Shown here: piece after piece, positions 25,461-39,529 of the stretch | How positions within the stretch are numbered: position 1 is the first letter of the stretch | How the letters are laid out: the number at the start of each line of letters is the position of its first letter | Made by a program: the position numbers and the translations under genes | Assembly (NCBI GenBank): GCA_032158295.1 | Contig: CM063258.1 | Span: 13,305,703-13,369,702, forward strand | DNA length: 64,000 nucleotides | Reading direction: 5' to 3' | DNA from: Pycnopodia helianthoides | Taxonomy: Eukaryota > Echinodermata > Asteroidea > Forcipulatida > Asteriidae | Notes under the pieces: model-generated | What the model saw: only the letters and a program-made list of their open reading frames with translations | Database searches by the model: none | What the model was told of the DNA's origin: nothing

Positions 25461-25810
25461 GCCCAAAACACACTGCATAAATATTTCAGAGTGAAGTTGA
25501 TATGTTTGCACTTTGAAATATAAACCTAAAGTGTTAATATGTGTCTGTCATCTATATTTTAAACAAAGGGCAACTGTATTGACCATTTTGTAAGCATAAA
25601 TATTCATGGAATCAAAATTCTGAAGTGAAAAAAAGGGAAAGGGCAATCCAACAAATTTTTTTTTAGGCCTAATGAACAGCCACAAGGGGTTGTGCAATGT
25701 GGGGGGGCTCAAAAGGATGATGAAAATCACAAGGGGTGAAGCCTTGTAAATGTATCATGACATTGCCGTCCTCTATCAGTCTGTTTATGTAGCAGTCATG
25801 GGTTTATTCA

Positions 25811-26240
25811 GTAATGCTACTTTTCCCAGACACATGAAGGTTTCTGTTGCTTTTGTGCATAAACTTGAATGTCAAACCAGTAACTGGTACGATGATAAAC
25901 ATTGATTGGGTTTTTATTTGGTAGTGCTACTTTTCCCAGACACATGAAGGTTTCTGTTGCTTTTGTGCATAAACTTGAATGTCAAACCAGTAACTGGTAC
26001 GATGATAAACATTGATTGGGTTTTTATTTGGTAGTGCTACTTTTCCCAGACACATGAAGGTTTCTGTTGCTTTTGTGCATAAACTTGAATGTCAAACCAG
26101 TAACTGGTACGATGATAAACATTGATTGGGTTTTTATTTGGTAATGCTACTTTTCCCAGACACATGAAGGTTTCTGTTGCTTTTGTGCATAAACTTGAAT
26201 GTCAAACCAGTAACTGGTACAATGATAAACTTTGATCGGG
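25811..26240. repeat. 110-bp tandem repeat, about four copies
   Basis: GTGCTACTTTTCCCAGACAC starts at 25812 (GTAATG variant), 25922, 26032 and 26142, an exact 110-bp period. Copies are nearly identical, ending ATTGATTGGGTTTTTATTTG. It lies between the zinc-finger relic and the LAMC1 3' flank. Confidence 0.95.
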
Positions 26241-26334
26241 TGAAGTCTCGTGTTCGATAGTTCATATTGGCTCCAGATGTGTTTGCTTGACCCTACACAT
26301 AATGTGAAGCCTCGCTAGTTCATAATGGTCAGGG

Positions 26335-28046
<1,712 letters not shown>

Positions 28047-28369
28047 TTTTCTAATAAGATGGTGTATTACTTGACAAGATCAGAAAAGCTGCAGTCCGAA
28101 GTTGAACAATCTTTACTTGGAGGTGCGCTACAAGTAAGTGTTGGTTACCAAACTTGTTCACGTTTCACAATCACTCTTCCTATTTTGGGGCTCTCATTGA
28201 TGTCTTATGCTATAGTTGACCGTGAAGGTTTTCCATGTAATAATACTCCCAAACGATTTCGTGTGCTGTCCTTAGGAGCAGTCTTTCCCAAGTCACTTTG
28301 GACAAAATTCGGACTCGGTTATTTATCTGAAAAAGCAAAACAACAAACAAAAGATTAGGCCAAAGCATT

Positions 28370-29500
28370 GCGAGTTTAGTTTGCCCTATAAAAAAAAGCA
28401 ATACAAATTTTGTTTGAGTCAAAAAGTGGTGGTAGAATACACTGTCTTATTTTTTAGCCAAGGTTGCTAAACCAATAAGTGTCCTTTTCACATCTGTATG
28501 TAGCTTTGCAAACATTTAGGGGGAGACTTTTCCATAAAATGAAGTTGAAAGATACAAAACACCAAAGACCTCTTGTGCTGTAGCACCTATGATACAATTA
28601 AACGCCAGTATAAAAAGTGTTACGAATCTGAAGACCTTAATTTAATTTAGTATGACCTTGTAATATCAACTTGGTAATGAGAAAGTTCCATCCCCCAGAC
28701 CGCACCACCGGCAACTGGGATGGTTCCTTTTATTAAAAGCATGCATCAACGGCACTGGGTCTTGTCATGGCGGCATGCTATCTCCATGGCTCACGCTTAG
28801 AAAGATGCATGTGGGGGATGCTGCCTGTGGGAACGTGACCCTCGCCACATTTACCCAGTCCCCCCACCGAAAAATCCAGATAGAGTGACCTAAAAAAAAC
28901 GGGGGAAATGGCCCTGACCCCCCTCCCTCGAAAAAAAATCCTTATACACCGCCGAGTCCTGATGAGATAACAAAATAATCCAGCCAAATATACTGAATCA
29001 TTTTTGGAAAGAACTGTGACTATGACTCAATGGGCGTTTTTAGTGACAGATATCGATATCATAGAGAAAGATACTAAATGATTTACAAACTCGACATATA
29101 CCCTGCATAGGTAACGTGTGTTAACGTTACATTGTGAGAATTTGTACCACATTTACGTTACATTTATGAGAATTTGTGTCACATACCTTGCACATAGTGT
29201 ACTACAGCCACAGGGTTCCTGCTCGATCAAAGCATGGAGGAAGGAAAAGAGAGTCAAAGCTAGCTCCACATGACGGTGAGTAAATTTACAGGCACTCCTC
29301 TGAGACTGTACACACGTTTTTTTTAGACCAACACGCGTGGCCCATTATCGTGCAGTTTCGTGACGCATATCAAGCGATCAAGCACGATCATCTTTATTAT
29401 CTTGATTGTCTGGCACCCTGACCCTGCCACAGAACTCAGTCAGTGGTTTTAACAACACCACAACCAGGGGTTTTTATTGCCCCGTAAACTAATAGGGCCA
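28370..29500. other. Intergenic, no gene seen
   Basis: AT-rich sequence with short GC patches such as CCCCCACCG at 28860. No exon, long ORF or named repeat is supported. TATCGATATC near 29050 is a short palindrome only. Confidence 0.4.
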
Positions 29501-29514
29501 GTTGGATTGGGGCT

Positions 29515-30790
29515 ATATGAGGATTATGGATCGATTTGGTGCACCCATAGAGACTCTGTGGATCCTTTCTCTATGGTGTGAGCAACATGGCTTCCAGAGA
29601 AAATGCTCCTGCGAGACGCAGCTTCTCGAATGCCTCTTTGATTGGACTGCAGCATATGACAAAGGAACTGGTGTCGACGCAATCTACTTAGATTTTCGAA
29701 AGGCCTTCGGATCGACACAGTGCCCCACAAGCGTGTGCTGTACAAGCTCCATCATCTTGGTATCAGAGGCCATGCTTTTAGCCTGGATTGAAGGTTTCCT
29801 GAGTCGCCGTAGACAGAAATGGAGTTTCCAACTGGAAACCAGTGACAAGCGGTGTTCCACAAGGATCCATCCTAGGACCCATCTTGTTCTTGCTCTACGT
29901 GAATGACATTCCCGATTATATATCCACAGCTGCAAAAGTGTTTGCTGACGATACAAAAGTCTACAGTGACATTAATGATATTACAGATTGTGACATCCTG
30001 CAGAATGACTTAAATTCTCTTGCTGTGTGGTCTAAATTATGGCTGCTTGAATTTAACGCAGAGAAATGTGTTGTGCTTCGCACCAAGAAAGCCCTCGATT
30101 ACCATTACTCATTGAATGGAGTTTATCTGCAGGAGGTTGAGGAACAAAGGGACTTGGGTATCAAAGTTTGTAACACCCTATCCCCAACAAAGCACATCCA
30201 ATATATTGTAAAAAAGGCTCAGCAGAAGATTGCCATGTTCAGAAGATGTTTCACCAGATTTGACGAGGAGAAAGTCACCATCTTAAATATAAGTCTCTCA
30301 TCCGACCGGCTCTGGAGTAGGTATGCATCGTCTGCCTGGAGCCCGTTAACTAAAGGAAATATGAAATTACTAGAGAAGGTGCAGAAAAGATGCCTATGCC
30401 TGTGCAACGAAGATATTAAGTTGGAATCTTTGCATGAGAGGAGGACAAAAACAGACCCGATTGAAACCTACCAATATGTGAATGGGTTATACAAGACTCC
30501 AGCTGACAAGTTCTTCTCCCTCCTCCACAAAGATCAAAGAAGACATTCAAACAAGTTATCTGTCGGGCGTACAAAATCAACCCACCCCTGTCGTTAGCCA
30601 CTGCTTTCAAACATTATTTGAATTCTCATTTCTAAACTTGAAAATTATGGAGTCGGGAGGTATCACTCTTATTCTTAACCCTCTGGTCCCTGGACTGCCC
30701 CCAAAAATTATGCAAATACTTGAAATAAATTAACAGAATCCCTGTTTAAACTGATTATGCAACGTGAACAACTTTTCCTCAAATTTTACT
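29515..30790 (+). mobile_element. Truncated, frameshifted non-LTR retrotransposon (reverse transcriptase)
   Basis: The 5' part reads QLLECLFDWTAAYDKGTGVD then AIYLDFRKAF, an RT palm motif. After frame changes near 29720-29840 it reads SGVPQGSILGPILFLLYVND and the catalytic FADD at about 29941-29952. The C-terminal part ends at 30597 with LINE-type KLLEKVQKRC. The style is CR1/jockey-like. The start, endonuclease and several frames are lost. Its last 200 bp (30578-30790) reappear inverted at 37165-37355. Confidence 0.88.
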
Positions 30791-30806
30791 TTCCTCAAAC
30801 CTTACC

Positions 30807-31199
30807 TTAAAGGAACATTACAGAATTGGTAAGAAAAAAACTTGTAAAATATACTTTTTAATCACAGATTTACATAAAACTTACACGGTCTAATGATGAT
30901 AGTAGTAGAAAACATCCCTTGAAATATTTATGTCTGAAATGCCATATTTGATGAGAAATGAATAAACTAATTTTACGATTGGAGTTTATCGCTCAGTGAG
31001 CGTTTTATTCATTTGTTGAACCTATATGATTTAATGCAATGTGTAATCGGTTTTTCACTATTTTCTCGTGACCCAGATGGCCGATCGATCTCAAACTTCT
31101 ACAGGTTTGTCAGTTTATGTATATGGTGGATTACATAAAGTGCTTACACTGCCAGCAACTGTTTTGTTAGCAAAAACCAATTCTGTAATGTTCCTTTAA
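30807..31199. mobile_element. MITE family A in left arm of the inverted repeat
   Basis: TTAAAGGAACATTACAGAAT ... ATTCTGTAATGTTCCTTTAA. The right arm lacks it, so it arrived after the arms formed. Confidence 0.93.
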
Positions 31200-32898
31200 A
31201 TGTTCAGACTATCGGCATTTTAGTCCATTGCCGCGAAATCTTACGGGGGCCAGTTGCGTGCCCCTGTGGTCTTGGACAGGCACAGGTAGCTGGAACCAGC
31301 CAAAGAAAACAACAGGTACCCGATCACCATTTAACACCAGATAAACATATAGTAGGGGTCGGGATACTTGACGGCTTGATGCCGTGACGCAATGTTCAAA
31401 ATGGCCTCCAGCCATGCTTGATTTACGTTATCACCGTGGATGTATTACGATCATTTGATGTGATTTAATGTCTCTACAGGTAAGCTTTATCGTGTAGCTT
31501 ATAATGTTCAAACTGTAGAATACGAATAGGCCTTGTGGAATCCGTGTAAACACTGGAATTGTCAAAAAACGGGTAGTTTTGTGGAATTTATATTTCTACC
31601 GAGTGCACGTAAACAACGGTGCTTGAATCGAAAGTACAACGGCCGGAAGTAATTCTGTAACGTTGGGCGTCATTGTATTGTGCCAGTCAATGGCGACTTG
31701 CTGCCAATCAAAGGAAACAATCGACCTGTCATCTAAGAGTATCAGGGTTACATAATCTGTTTTATACCAATTGTAGTTTTCATAATATTGTATTTCTACC
31801 TCAATGCGTGGATGATGTAGGCCTGTATATTTCTGAAATAAAACAAATGACATGAACGTCAGCTGTTGTAAACTGCTTACCAAACAAGATGGCATTTGGT
31901 ATTATCCAATGGCCTCACGTTTCGACCTTTGCAGAGTCTTTCTCAAAGGCTGACTTTCTAAAACGGGTTAAAGTTTGGCACCTACAGTCCTACACCCAGA
32001 ACTGACCAAATTGTTCGCTTTTTTAAGACAAGGTAGTTTTAAAAAGGGGTTGGGATGGGTATCGATTTGGAAAAAAAAATTGTTGGTTTTAGTTTGTGAT
32101 TTCTTTAAAACAATTATCGAATAAAGAGAACGTTGATACAGTGTAACCCTATTTCTGTTTGATAATGATATATTTATTGATGTGTGTATTTACCTTGCCC
32201 AATTCACTGTAAATAAATACATTTTCTTTATTATTTATCAAAACAACAAATAAATGAAAGCAAGCGTAGCTTTTGGTAACCATGGGAATTTCAGTTGAAA
32301 CCCCCCTTTTTTTTAGACGTTCATCTTTGGGTTAAAAAGGCAGACTATGAGCTCTTCGATAAAGAAACATACGACCCATAAGGAACTACCATTGTTAAAA
32401 AAATGATGGTCTTTTTCTTCAACAAAAATAGATAAAATTCTCGGTTAGATTTCCAGTTTCAAAAAATAAATAAATAAATAATGGAAGACAGGCAGAAAAT
32501 TATTTTAAAAATTGAAAAATTGGGTCGGGCAGGCGTTTCGGAAAATGTTTTAAAAACTGGTTTTTTTTTTTAATTGATATTTCAATAGTATCCCCTGACG
32601 TTGCCTCATCTCAAACATTCTTTGGCGCACAAATCAATTAATTTTTAATCTATTTAAAGAGGATTGATGCAATGCAAAACCATCCTAAAAGACGCTCTAT
32701 GCGCTTTGCAAAATAACAATTAAAAGAAAGGCTATACAAAATTATTTTACATAAGAAAATGTTACAACTTGGACACAGCAAACGTTTTGTACGATTTTTA
32801 CGTTCGAATTAATGCATAGGCCTGTATTTGTTTTTGCAAAGAAAACTTTACAAAATTATTAAGAAAATTTATTGGTACCGATTCTAGAACAAATTGAT

Positions 32899-33163
32899 TT
32901 AAAGGAACATTACAGAATTGTTTTTTGCAAAAAAAAAAAAACAGTTGCTGGCAGTGTAAGCACTTTATATAATCCACCATATACATAAACTGACAAACCT
33001 GTAGAAGTTTGAGATCGATCGGCCGTCTGGGTCACGTAAAAATAGTGCAAAACCGATTACAAATTTGCATGTGTTATACAATGCATGAATAAAACGCTCA
33101 TGAGCGATAAACTCCAATCGGAAATTAGTTTGATTTATTTCTCATCAAATATGGCATTTGTAC
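32899..33163. mobile_element. MITE family A, 3'-truncated, in the loop
   Basis: Starts TTAAAGGAACATTACAGAAT and runs to ATTTCTCATCAAATATGGCA, then stops. The remaining third and the second terminus are absent. Confidence 0.88.
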
Positions 33164-33199
33164 TTACTTCAATCATCCTGCCAATGCCCGAACCCGGTC

Positions 33200-34295
33200 T
33201 CTTTCCAATGCATTATTCAAACCAAGACTCCAACGAATCTACTAAACCGCACCCCACCGCTCTCGCGTTCTTGTAAAGAAACTAAAAACGAACCTCTGCA
33301 CTTTTTTTATTTGAATTTTTTTTTTTAATAAAAAGAGATTTTTTAAAAGGGCTCGAGTTTCACAGTCCGGAGCCCTTCCACTGGGCCAATGCTCCTCTTA
33401 CTTTAATTCATTAGAGATGCTCTCACAAAAGTCAATTGTCTTTCCTGGTAATTAACAACAAAAACACTTTTGTATGAATATACATCTTGGCAGACTCCTT
33501 TTTGAAATTAAATTACAAAAAACCTGTCCATTCTTAGTTAAACTTATAACGCAGTTTCAGTAAGACGAGCAGTGGCCCAGTGTAAGGGCTCCGGACTCTG
33601 AAGCCTAAAGTACTGGGTTCGATTCCCGGGTGTTCTTTTTTATACGTTATTGATTTAAAAAGAAATCATCCTAAGGTATAAAGTTTAACTCGAACACATT
33701 TGAAGGAAGAAGAGCAGTGGCCCAGTGGAAGGGCTCCGGACTCTGGACCGAAAGGTCCCGGGTTCGTTTCCCGGGTGTTCTTTTTATACATTGTTGATAT
33801 AAAATATATATATATAAAATCAAAATAGAACGCAGTTTCAGTAAGAGGAGCAGTGGCCCAGTGGAAGGGCTCCGGACTCTGGACCGAAAGGTCCGGGGTT
33901 CGATTCTCGGGTGTTCTTTTTATACGTTGTTGATAAAAAAAAGTCATCCTAAGGTATAAAATTAAACTCGAACACATATTAAGTAAGAAGAGCAGTGGCC
34001 CAGTGGAAGGGCTCCGGACTCTGGACCGAAAGGTCCCGGGTTCGATTCTCGGGTGTTCTTTTTATACGTTGTTGATAAAAAAAAAGTCATCCTAAGGTAT
34101 AAAATTAAACTCGAACACATATTAAGTAAGAGGAGCAGTGGCCCAGTGGAAGGGCTCCGGACTCTGGACCGAAAGGTCCCGGGTTCGAATCCCGGCTATG
34201 AAAAATCTCGAGGCCTTTTAAAAAAATTCTTTTTATTTTTTAAAAATTTTCAAATTAAAAAAGTGCAGAGGTTCGTTTTAAGTTTTAAGTTTTAA
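33200..34295. repeat. Inner inverted repeat in the loop
   Basis: ACCGCTCTCGCGTTCTTGTA ... AACGAACCTCTGCACTTTTT ... CCCTTCCACTGGGCCAATGC at 33216-33400 is the reverse complement of sequence at about 34131-34325 (AGGAGCAGTGGCCCAG ... AAGTGCAGAGGTTCG ... GCGAGAGCGGT). It places one tRNA-like unit in minus orientation opposite the plus-strand array. Confidence 0.8.
33560..34200 (+). repeat. Tandem array of five tRNA-like units (tRNA-Gln-like)
   Basis: Each unit has A-box-like TGGCCCAGTGG, a D-arm GCCC/GGGC, GGACTCTG (anticodon-loop-like, Gln CTG) and a B box GGTTCGAATCC flanked by CCGGG/CCCGG T stem. Positions are about 33566-33632, 33711-33777, 33847-33912, 33989-34054 and 34131-34198. Spacing is 135-146 bp, linked by GTGTTCTTTTTATACGTTG. 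The anticodon stem pairs poorly and the acceptor stem is not convincing, so these look like tRNA-derived repeats rather than working tRNA genes. Confidence 0.75.
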
Positions 34296-34337
34296 GTTTC
34301 TTTAGTAAGCGAGCGAGAGCGGTTCGTCTCCACCTCG

Positions 34338-34410
34338 CGGTCACCACTCACCGGGATTCGAACCTGGGACCCCTACCTCTGGAGTCCGACACCAACCCAC
34401 GACACCTATA
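34338..34410 (-). repeat. tRNA-like sequence (minus strand)
   Basis: On the minus strand GGTCCCAGGTTCGAATCCCG is a B box with T stem; GGTGTCGTGGGTTGGTGTCG is a worn A box region. Probably another tRNA-derived repeat. Confidence 0.5.
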
Positions 34411-34479
34411 TGGGTCCCCCCAGGAAAATTCCCCATTTTGGACTTGATAAACCTTCGGTTCATACTTACGCACGTTGCT

Positions 34480-35075
34480 ATGGCATGGGAATTGCTTGCT
34501 TTATACTTAGTATATATTTTGCGAGTGGAAGGCACACGCTATTTATATGGCATGGGAATTGCTTGCTTTATACTTAGTATATATTTTGCGAGTGGAAGGC
34601 ACACGCTATTTATATGGCATGGGAATTGCTTGCTTTATACTTAGTATATATTTTGCGAGTGGAAGGCACACGCTATTTATATGGCATGGGAATTGCTTGC
34701 TTTATACTTGGTATATATTTTGCGAGTGGAAGGCACACGCTATTATATGGCATGGGAATTGCTTGCTTTATACTTAGTAAATATTTGCGAGTGGAAGGCA
34801 CACGCTATTATACCATAGCTTACTAAGAAATAGGTATAAACGGTTCTGACTTAAAAACAATGCGATTGGAAGGCACACGCTGTAGGTATATACCATTGGT
34901 TTACTTAGGTTTACATGGACCATTGCTTTACGCAGGTTACTATGGCATGGGAATTGCTTGCTTTATACTTAATAAATATTTGCGAGTGGAAGGCGCAAGC
35001 ATAGACATGGACTCTTTGGTTTGGACTTGGAAAATAATTCGAGTGGAAGGCACACGCTGTAGGTATAGACTATTA
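34480..35075. repeat. 67-bp tandem repeat, five regular and several irregular copies
   Basis: ATGGCATGGGAATTGCTTGC starts at 34480, 34547, 34614, 34681 and 34747 (67, 67, 67, 66 bp). Worn copies follow at about 34861, 34942 and 35040 built on GAGTGGAAGGCACACGC. Frames are open over four units only because of the period. Confidence 0.93.
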
Positions 35076-37355
35076 ATTAGTTCACTAAAGAAATGATATG
35101 GGGAATTATTGGCCTGACTATTGAAGGGGAAACAATTGGGGGGGGGGGTGGGATGCGAGGAGATGGTGGTGGGTCTTCAGTGGGCTAGATCGCATCATTA
35201 TGACGGCAGGACTTAGCGGGAATTACAGCGTTGTTTTTTGGTGGGTAGTTGGTTGTCCTGTACTCGCTGTGGTATCGTCTGTGATGACGCATTGGATTAT
35301 TTTGTATAGCCTTGCCTTTAATTGTTATTTTGCAAAGCGCATTGAGCGTCTTTTAGGAGGGTTTTTGCATTTAACAAAAAAATAATAATAATTGATTTGT
35401 GCGCCAAAGAATTTTTTAGATGAGGCAACGTCAGGGGATACTATGAAATATAAATTAAAAAAACAAAAATTAAAAACATTTTCCGAAAGGCCCGCCCGAC
35501 TCAATTTTTCAATTTCAAAAATAATTTGCTGCCTGTGTTCCATTATTTATTTATTTTTTGAAACTGGAAATCTAACTGAGAATTTTATCTTTTTTTGTTG
35601 AAGAAAAAGGCGAACATATTCTGCCTTTTTAACCCAAAGATGAACGATTAAAAAAAAATAAAAAATAAAATAAAAAAGATTCAACTGAAATTCCCATGGT
35701 TACGAATAGCTACGCTTGCTTTCATTTATTTGTTGTTTTTATTTTAAAAAGAAAAAGAAAATGTATCTATTCAAACAGAAATAGGGTTACACGGTATCAA
35801 CGTTCTCTTTATTCGATAATTTCTTTAAAGAAATCACAAACTAAATCCAACTTGGTTTTTTTTTCAAATCGATACCCATCCCAACCCATTTATTAAAACT
35901 ACCTTGTCTTAAAAAGACGAACAATTTTGTCAGTTCTGGGTGTAGGACTGTAGGTGCAAAACTTTAACCCGTTTAATAAATTCAGCCTTTGAGAAAGACT
36001 CTGCAAAGGTCGAAACGTGAGGCCATTGGATAATACCAAATACCATCTTGTTTGGTAAGCAGTTTACAACAGCTGACGTTCATGTCATTTGTTTTATTTC
36101 AGAAATATACAGGCCTACATATTCTCAGATGCAACATCCACGCATTAAGGTAGAAATACAATATTATGAAAACTACAATTGGTAAAAAACAGATTATGTA
36201 ACTCTAAAATGACAGGTTGATTGTTTCCTTTGATTGGCAGCAAGTCGTCATTGACTGGCACAATACAATGACCTAAACAGGCCCAACGTTACAGTTACTT
36301 CCGGCCGTTGTACTTTCAATTCAAGCGCCGTTGTTTACGTGCACTCGGTAGAAAAAGAAATTCCACAAAACTACCCGTTATATGACAATTCCAGTGTTTA
36401 CACGGGTTCCACAAGGCCTATTCGTATTCTACAGTTTGAACATTTATAAACTACACGATAAAGCTTACCTCTAGAGACTTTAAATCACATCAAATGATCG
36501 TAATACATCCACGGTGTTAACGTAAATCAAGCATGGCTGGAGGCCATTTTGAATATTGCGTCACGGCATCAAGCCGTCAAGTATCCCGACCCCTACTATG
36601 TTTATCTGGTGTTAAATGGTGATCGGGTACCTGTTGTTTTCTTTGGCTGGTTTCAACTCCCTGTACCTGTCCAAGACCACAGGGGCACGCAACTGGCCCC
36701 CGTTTGATTTCGCGGTAATGAACTAAAATGCCGATAGTCTGAACATTCAAGGCTGATTAATGTTTAATGATAAATACAAACATTAAGTTGAATAAATGGA
36801 GGTTAAAATAAACCAATTAAAGTTTGTTTAATGTAAAATAATTTAAGAACTGAGAGTAGGGTCTAGGTTTTACGGGTGTTTTTTTTAATATATATTTTCA
36901 TTTCTCAATTTAGTATTAATATATAACTAGTATATTTGAAAGTTTCGTTATTTTACTGTTGAATTTTGTAACAAATATCGTTAAAATAGAAATAATTTAA
37001 CTTTTCGGGTCTCAATACACTTCACCACCCCCCCCAAAAAAACACAACATCAACAAAAATGTAGTAAAAGTGTGATCGAAAACTGCAAGGTTTACGATTT
37101 AGAGTGGAAACTGCAAGTTTGACCATGCGCGGATCAAGGGGGTTCAGGGGCGCGGGTAAAATTTGAGGAAAAAAAGTTGTTCACGTTGGATGATCAGTTT
37201 AAACAGGAATTATTTAAATTTATTTCAAGTATTTGCATAACTTTTTGGGGCAGTCTAGGGACTAGAGGGTTAAGAATAAGACTCCATAATTCTCAAGTTT
37301 AGAAAGGACAATTCAATGTTTGAAAGCAGTGGCTAACCAGAGGGGTGGGTTGATG

Positions 37356-39440
37356 CCACCCCCACTCAAAACGCTTGTCCCCCCGTGAGATCAAAAACAT
37401 ACACAAAATGAACGGCTCGATACATTACATAGCCACCCCCACCCCCCGTAAACAAATGCCTTGCCCCCGCTTGCCACAACCCCCGTTATGGCACGGTTTG
37501 ATAGCTAGTATACATTAATAGGAATAGCAATTTAATTACTATTACTGATGGTCATTGATTAAAAGGAGCCAGTCTATGTTTCCCTGTTTCTTCGGTTTGG
37601 TTTAAATGTCACAAAATTACTACACCATGATGTTTGTTAGAATTCAAATTCTTTCAATGGCTTTGAGATCGTCTGGGACCATTTTTTCAAAATGATTCGT
37701 TATAATTGAATATATATACACTGTAGTCAGATGGGCATCCCATACATTTTAATAAATTGTTAATACATATTTAAAAGGTAAAGTACAGGGTTTGTAAAAA
37801 GAAAATTGGGGGAATAATTAATTTTAATCTGAAGTTCACTGATAAGTAACAAAGAGGAGAATGAGGGCCTTTTTTCCTTTCTTTCTTTCAAAGAGGAAAG
37901 AGCCAGACTAAACAATTTCTGGCTTCGTAGATTTAAGAAATCTAAATTATGGGTAAATTACTGCACTGATTGAAGGGGGTAAAGACATAGCTTGAGGTGG
38001 CTATTTAATGTATCAAACCATTCATTTGTGCATTTTTTCATACTCATTTGGGAACGGAGGGGGAGAGGTGCTGCCTCTGGTTACGCCACTATTTTTAAAC
38101 AACAAGACCTTTCAAAATTCTAACTAGTAAACTAACATTTTCAGGCCTAACAATTCTCCATACAACTACATCAAGTAGCAAATGCCCCAAGAAAAGTTCT
38201 TTAAGATAGTACAGGTAGTTAAAAAAAACAAAAAAAAACTGTTGCATTTCAATCTGAAAGTTCACTGATTATTAGGTTCTACTGTATGCCTACCAGTCTT
38301 CCAGAGAAACAGTTCTGTTTTAAATATTGTCGGAAGAACACCATTTGTAATCCCCATAAATCATTCCTACTTATATCGATTGCCGCAATCAAAATAAGCC
38401 TGATGTCAAGGTGTTTTCACACTAAATTTCAACACCTAATCCTATTTTGACGACAAATTCAAAGGTTGTTTGTTTGGTAAAATTTGAGATAATTAAGCTA
38501 AAGGAACTCCTTCTAAAAAGCACTATGTGTCAACTGTCATGCCTGTAACTACTTTGCTAGCATCACGTTGATTCATGATTGTACAATATACCCCTAGGAT
38601 ATGTACATGTGCTTCTAATTATTAATTATCTTTCCATTATTATTGTCAGATGCTGGCAGAAGGATAAAGGAAAGTGTGTCCGGCAAAAAATTTGAACAAA
38701 AGCAAGTAATGGGCCATGCTTTTTAAATAACTGATTGGGGAGTTGTGAAAATTACATTCATCAAGTAAACAAGCTGAGTGGAGAGTTCAATCATTGAAGG
38801 AAAGTTACATTCAGCAAGAGAATGAAGAAGCATGACTAAGTTAGAGTAATTCCAGCAACGCACAGTATATGTTTAGCTTCATCATGAAAAATGGGATAAT
38901 TTGATCGCTTAGGACCTTTCTCCTTAGAGGAATGTTGTACTGAGGTTTGCTAGCAGAATGGCGTATCCTTCTGCCACGCTCAAGATAATATGTACCTTAC
39001 ATCAACAGTCACAACTTGCAATAACTGGACTGTAAGTAAAGGTCTGTTTACATAATATAAGACTTCATCAAATTCACATCTGAATTTTATTTTCAAAAAG
39101 AAAATTCTTGGGGTCAGTTTAACAATGTTGAAAAAAGGACCTTTGTGATATCGTAAGTGTTTTGTTTGCATGCACTGCATTTGGTTGCCACCAAGTTGCC
39201 TGTACAAATTTTGACCAGGCTCTAAGTGTCATGATGATGAAGTCAAAGTGCATGTAAACAGGCCTTTTTACAATTTATAAACAACACAACAAACCTACCT
39301 TAATATCCTAGATTTTAATAATTTACAAAGTTGACGTATAAGAAGTTTGAAGTAGAGATGATAAAGTGTCTGAAGTCATGATGAAGCTGCAAGTCAAGTG
39401 TTCTCATCACAGCCCCGGTGCATCTCTTGTGAAGAAACTG
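37356..39440. other. Intergenic, no gene seen
   Basis: AT-rich sequence with C-rich patches (37430-37450) and no supported coding exon, RNA gene or named repeat. Confidence 0.4.
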
Positions 39441-39529
39441 CTATTCCTCATCACCTTAATGAACCTGTAAACAGAAATCAAAGAAAAAGGAGTTGTATGA
39501 ATTATAAGAGCCACTGATGGATTGAACTA

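Larger units (their letters stand above)
30578..37355. repeat. Very long inverted repeat (arms ~1.5-2 kb) with complex loop
   Basis: The left arm (30578-30790 and 31200-32720) is reproduced in reverse complement at 35320-36745 and 37165-37355. Landmarks: GTTCAGACTATCGGCATTTT at 31203 against its complement ending at 36745; CGTTGCCTCATCT (32597) against AGATGAGGCAACG (35419-35431); GACGCTCTATGCGCTTTG (32690) against AAAGCGCATTGAGCGTC (35334). By eye the arms agree at about 90-95%. A family A MITE (30807-31199) interrupts only the left arm, and about 400 bp of AT-rich sequence only the right. The 2.6-kb centre has tRNA-like units and a smaller inverted repeat. No transposase is visible. Confidence 0.9.

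Noticed and set aside
31596..31895. 99-residue minus-strand ORF in the left arm
   Set aside because: No recognisable domain, and the corresponding right-arm sequence has indels that break it.
33560..34200. Cluster of functional tRNA-Gln genes
   Set aside because: The B box is good, but the anticodon stem and acceptor stem do not pair convincingly in most units, and the units sit in an amplified repeat.
34438..34826. Repeated ORF starting MAWELLALYLVYILRVEGT
   Set aside because: Arises from the 67-bp tandem array; copies overlap in different frames because 67 is not a multiple of three.
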